Source of the DNA: Symbiodinium natans
Taxonomy: Eukaryota > Sar > Dinophyceae > Suessiales > Symbiodiniaceae
Length of the DNA stretch: 28,830 nucleotides
Direction of reading: 5' to 3'
Assembly: GCA_905221605.1 (NCBI GenBank)
Contig: CAJNDS010001208.1
Coordinates: 1 to 28,830 of the forward strand
The notes under the pieces are model-generated. The model did no database searches and was not told where the DNA came from. It was given only the letters and a program-made list of their open reading frames with translations. Of the stretch, positions 26,462-28,830 are shown piece by piece. The first letter of the stretch is position 1; each line of letters starts with the position of its first letter. Position numbers and translations under genes: made by a program.

Positions 26462-27382
26462 TTAACTCCAATTGAGATAAATCGCGAAGCTCACCGAGGT
26501 CCCGCGAGTGTTGACCACCTCGCCGTCCAGGTCGGTGAGGCGGAAGCGCAAGTAGCGCAGCGTGATGGGACCGTGCAAGTTGACGAAGTGGCCTTCATCC
26601 GTGCGGCTGTGGAGGACGTGGCCCACGCCGCGGTCCACGATGATCTTCGCGATGATGTCGGAGCCCAGGGGGCCGAGGATGTGCTCGCGCGCGGCGAGGG
26701 CGGGACATCTGAGGTACAGGGACTCATATGGGGCCATCTGGGTGAAGGTGAAGATCTGTTGGGCACCCGAGATGAAGCTGGGGCCCAGCAAGTGGTTGAT
26801 GCTCTCGGGCCTGGTGGACGACACGCCCGGCGGATAGCCCGGGCCGTTGGGGAAGGTGAGCCTCAGATCCTGGTTGTTGAGGATCACTCGATTCCCGTCG
26901 TAGGCGACCTGAATCTCGTTCGTCGAAGCGACGTACGTGGCCGCCGCGTAGTTGTTGTGCAGCGTGCCGCCCGACACGTCGTGCCAATAGAGGTAACTGC
27001 CACGGTCCGTGGAGAGGAAGGCGTCCGCCACGCGGATCTTGTGCACCGCCAGCTTCGCGCCCGAGTCGATGTGCAGCGTCTCGCCTAAGTCGATCTCGAA
27101 GTCACTGTCGGTGCCCGCCACGCGCTTCCGGGAATCGATGTAGACTGTGGTGGACATGGGGACTCTTTTCCTTAAGCGGCGGAGAAACCGCGTGGGGCGC
27201 GCCGAGAACTCGCTGGCGGCCGACTCCTCCGAGACCTGCCTGGGGCGCTCCGGGGGTGGCCACCGGCTGGGGTCGTAGACGCCCTGGGTGGTCGTGCAGC
27301 AGCGCACGTTGGAACATTCACTTTCACAGATCGGCCCGCCCCCGAGAAGTTTGGCTGTGATCTGCGACAGCAGGCTGCCCAT
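26462..27382 (-). CDS. Penton-like minor capsid protein
   Basis: The first ATG (27380-27382) gives 306 residues beginning MGSLLS, a possible N-myristoylation signal, with a Cys-rich stretch (CESECSNVRCC). A second start, ATG 27155-27157, begins the conserved-looking body STTVYIDSRKR, followed by SDFEIDLGETLHIDSGAKLAVHKIRVAD. The C-terminus LHGPITLRYLRFRLTDLDG then VVNTRGTSVSFAIYL resembles the end of single-jelly-roll minor capsid proteins of Polintons and adintoviruses, where an L-x-D-x-(D/N)-G turn precedes a final strand. It would occupy the fivefold vertices. The start overlaps the ATPase frame by 59 nt, whereas starting at 27157 would remove the overlap. Confidence 0.65.
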   Translation of the reverse strand: MGSLLSQITAKLLGGGPICESECSNVRCCTTTQGVYDPSRWPPPERPRQVSEESAASEFSARPTRFLRRLRKRVPMSTTVYIDSRKRVAGTDSDFEIDLGETLHIDSGAKLAVHKIRVADAFLSTDRGSYLYWHDVSGGTLHNNYAAATYVASTNEIQVAYDGNRVILNNQDLRLTFPNGPGYPPGVSSTRPESINHLLGPSFISGAQQIFTFTQMAPYESLYLRCPALAAREHILGPLGSDIIAKIIVDRGVGHVLHSRTDEGHFVNLHGPITLRYLRFRLTDLDGEVVNTRGTSVSFAIYLNWS

Positions 27383-28130
27383 CGTCGTTTACGAGGAAAC
27401 GCCTCTCAAAATTAATCCAAAACATCTCGCTTTTGGGAGCGCGGAGGTTCACCATCCAAAACGAATAGGGCTCACGCGTGGCCTCCTCATACATTGCGTA
27501 CAGGGTCTCCTTCGGGAGCATGGCGCTCAGCTCCTCCACCAGGGCGTCCAGCTCCAGCTGGTTGCGCAGGCGGAAGACGCAGTAGAACATGGTGTTGACC
27601 CGCACGGCGGAGCTCATAAGACGCAGTTGTTGGGAGCTCACCCAACAGGAAATACAGTAGTGGCGGCCACGGATGAAGAGCGAGTCCAGAACGCCGTCGC
27701 CTGTCTTCCGGTGCACGGCGGGATTGTCAGCTAGGTCGTCGAGGACCACGAGAACCTGGTAGAGCTTTTTGAGGCCCAACTCCTTGCTCTTCTGGGTGAT
27801 ACGCTTTTGGTCAGCCATGATCTTCCGCAGCGCAGCCTCGTCCCAATCTTCAAAAAAGCACTGTTCTCTGTCAGTGTTGACCCCAAGCTCGTCCCTGACG
27901 TAGTCCTTGACGGGCTGCCAGGCGGAATCAATCATCACCGAGGGGCTGAAGACAAAGATGCGCGAGAAGCAGCCCCTATACTGAGAGAGGATCATTGACA
28001 CGAGCAGAACCGTCTTCCCGGAAGCCGACGGAGCGCATAGGATCCCGTTTGAGGGCGTCCGGCAGACCACTGGATCGGGGGGTTGCGCGACGGTGAACTC
28101 TGGAGTCTTGTAGAGTTTCACGGGTCCCAT
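27324..28130 (-). CDS. A32-like genome-packaging ATPase (FtsK/HerA type)
   Basis: ATG at 28128-28130 lies in TATAAATGG. The 268 residues contain Walker A APSASGKT (33-40), Walker B VLVVLDD (126-132), and RGRHYCISCWVSSQQ (about 155-168), the arrangement of poxvirus A32-type packaging ATPases found in Polintons, PLVs, virophages and large DNA viruses. It would pump the genome into preformed capsids. Length fits the family. The frame is intact, with no missing motif. It is followed by the penton-like gene with a 59-nt overlap. Confidence 0.9.
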   Translation of the reverse strand: MGPVKLYKTPEFTVAQPPDPVVCRTPSNGILCAPSASGKTVLLVSMILSQYRGCFSRIFVFSPSVMIDSAWQPVKDYVRDELGVNTDREQCFFEDWDEAALRKIMADQKRITQKSKELGLKKLYQVLVVLDDLADNPAVHRKTGDGVLDSLFIRGRHYCISCWVSSQQLRLMSSAVRVNTMFYCVFRLRNQLELDALVEELSAMLPKETLYAMYEEATREPYSFWMVNLRAPKSEMFWINFERRFLVNDDGQPAVADHSQTSRGRADL

Positions 28131-28182
28131 TTATATGGTGGACCCACAGGGCCTTGTAGCACTCAAACAACCCGCACATTTA
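28128..28182 (-). promoter_or_regulatory. TAAATG(G) start-codon context (example site)
   Basis: TATAAATGG spans the ATPase start (28128-28130) and TAAATG also spans the end of the preceding gene at 28177-28182. The same context is at 25423-25428 (TAAATGG), 19100-19105 (integrase), 19169-19174, and as TAAAATGG at 26458-26464. MCP (GTAAACCATGG), fibre (GTAAAACATG) and the 89- and 111-aa genes (TTAAAAAGATGG, CTAAAAGATG) have looser A-rich forms. In this GC-rich element these are the main AT-rich spots, so they may be late-promoter or translation-start signals. Confidence 0.45.
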
Positions 28183-28830
28183 CTGACCCCACCAGCTCAC
28201 GGGCAGCCCGACGACGCGCACTCCCTCGGGCGCCTGCTCGTCCACGAAGGCCTCCACCGCGGCCTCGGCTGCGTCAAAGAGGGCGTTGAAGGCGTTGGCG
28301 TCCCCGACGCAGAAGCAGGGCTCGCCGTTGCAGAGGCGCCGCCGCTTCAGGACCCGCTCGGCGTCGGGGTTGAGCCGGAGCACCAGGCCGGGCAGGCCCA
28401 CGTCGGCCGCGATGAGCTCGAGACGAGTGTCCTCGTCTGCACAGCTCCGGTCCTCGTGGCCCTCCTCGTCCACTTCCGCGGTCCTCGAGGCGGAAGAGCA
28501 TGTCGGGGCGTTTGAGCGTGCAGCCTCCGGGCACCGGGCAGTCCCAGACCAGCTGCGTGGCGCGCTCGCCCAGCCACGGGAGGCGGCGCTGCAGCTCGGC
28601 AAGAAGCAAATGTTCCTTCCTGACCTTCAACTTCGCGCAGTCGGGGTACTGGGCGGTGAAGCACCCCCAGCACAAACGCTGGCCTTCCGGGCTTCGGAAT
28701 GTCGCGGTGGCAGGCAGCTCCAGAACTGCGCAGGCCTCGGAGGTGCAGCGAGGACCTCCCCCATGTTTCCTGCATTTTGTACTTGGACGCAAGGCTGACT
28801 GTCCACAGTTCGGCACCTCGCAGCGAAGGC
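28180..28830 (-). CDS. Cys/His-rich protein with PD-(D/E)XK-nuclease-like domain; frameshifted, incomplete at window edge
   Basis: Two frames form one apparent gene. The first (28830 to about 28480) runs off the window and has Cys/His motifs (CEVPNCGQSA, CRKHGGGPRCTSEAC, CWGCF), like the short zinc-binding repeats of algal and algal-virus proteins (EsV-1-7-like), then TLKRPDMLFRLEDR. The second (about 28490 to TAA 28180) continues EVDEEGHEDRSC, then LVLRLNPD. RPD ... EVDExxHE is the arrangement of PD-(D/E)XK nuclease-like domains. A one-base change near 28465-28485 would restore continuity. The 49 bases to the ATPase start suggest one transcription unit. Nuclease activity is inferred. Confidence 0.6.

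Noticed and set aside
27976-28179. 67-codon minus-strand frame starting directly at a TAAATG
   Set aside because: It overlaps the ATPase N-terminus in another frame and loses any ordered look after about 20 residues; the ATPase ATG is better supported.
17265-28830. LTR retrotransposon or retrovirus, because of the integrase
   Set aside because: No reverse transcriptase, gag or LTR is visible, and the neighbouring genes are of DNA-virus capsid and packaging type.
17265-28830. Fragment of a giant virus genome
   Set aside because: The compact capsid, penton, ATPase and integrase set on one strand fits Polinton-like elements better; no giant-virus transcription or replication genes are present.
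1-28830. tRNA, rRNA or spliceosomal RNA genes
   Set aside because: No tRNA cloverleaf with conserved arms and no recognisable rRNA or snRNA sequence was seen; the hairpins lack tRNA features.

Overview
The window looks like nuclear DNA of a dinoflagellate (inference). Three things point there: a 21-nt spliced-leader-like sequence lies in genomic DNA upstream of an intron-free host-type gene, most of the window is gene-poor and built of minisatellites, satellites and hairpins, and the right third is an integrated, GC-rich DNA-virus-like element. No rRNA, tRNA or CRISPR array was recognised.

Layout. 1-4740: one large minus-strand gene for a modular RNA-binding-type protein (WW, S1-like, two MLLE-like domains, three CCCH zinc fingers), split by one frameshift at about 1913-1989, with a relict spliced leader at 4720-4740. 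4800-8925: two blocks of a 36-bp minisatellite alternating with AT-rich satellite, arranged as a segmental duplication. 8925-12356: diverged low-copy repeats without a convincing gene. 12357-13245: a foldback element with about 205-bp inverted arms around a C/A-rich repeat core. 13270-14880: a degenerate minisatellite, part of which returns in inverted orientation at 16590-17060. 14900-16560: a dense array of short hairpins whose stems differ while their loops recur.

17265-28830: eleven tightly packed minus-strand reading frames forming most of a Polinton-like/adintovirus-like element. In transcription order (right to left): Cys/His-rich nuclease-like protein (runs off the window, frameshifted), A32-type packaging ATPase, penton-like minor capsid protein, AT-hook protein, two small unknown proteins, a short frame followed by an Ala-rich protein without its own ATG, double-jelly-roll-like major capsid protein, long fibre with a C-terminal S74 self-cleaving chaperone domain, retroviral-type integrase (frameshifted), and an unknown 208-aa protein. 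Capsid, packaging, attachment and integration functions are therefore represented. A protein-primed DNA polymerase and a Ulp1-like protease are not in the window and could lie to the right.

Major capsid, penton and ATPase frames are intact, while the nuclease, Ala-rich protein, fibre end and integrase each need one frame change. Either the element is a young, partly decayed insertion or the assembly has indel errors; the host gene has the same kind of defect. The most unusual signals are the covarying hairpin array, a hairpin of the same loop class at the element's left edge, and a recurring TAAATG(G) context at start codons of the viral genes.
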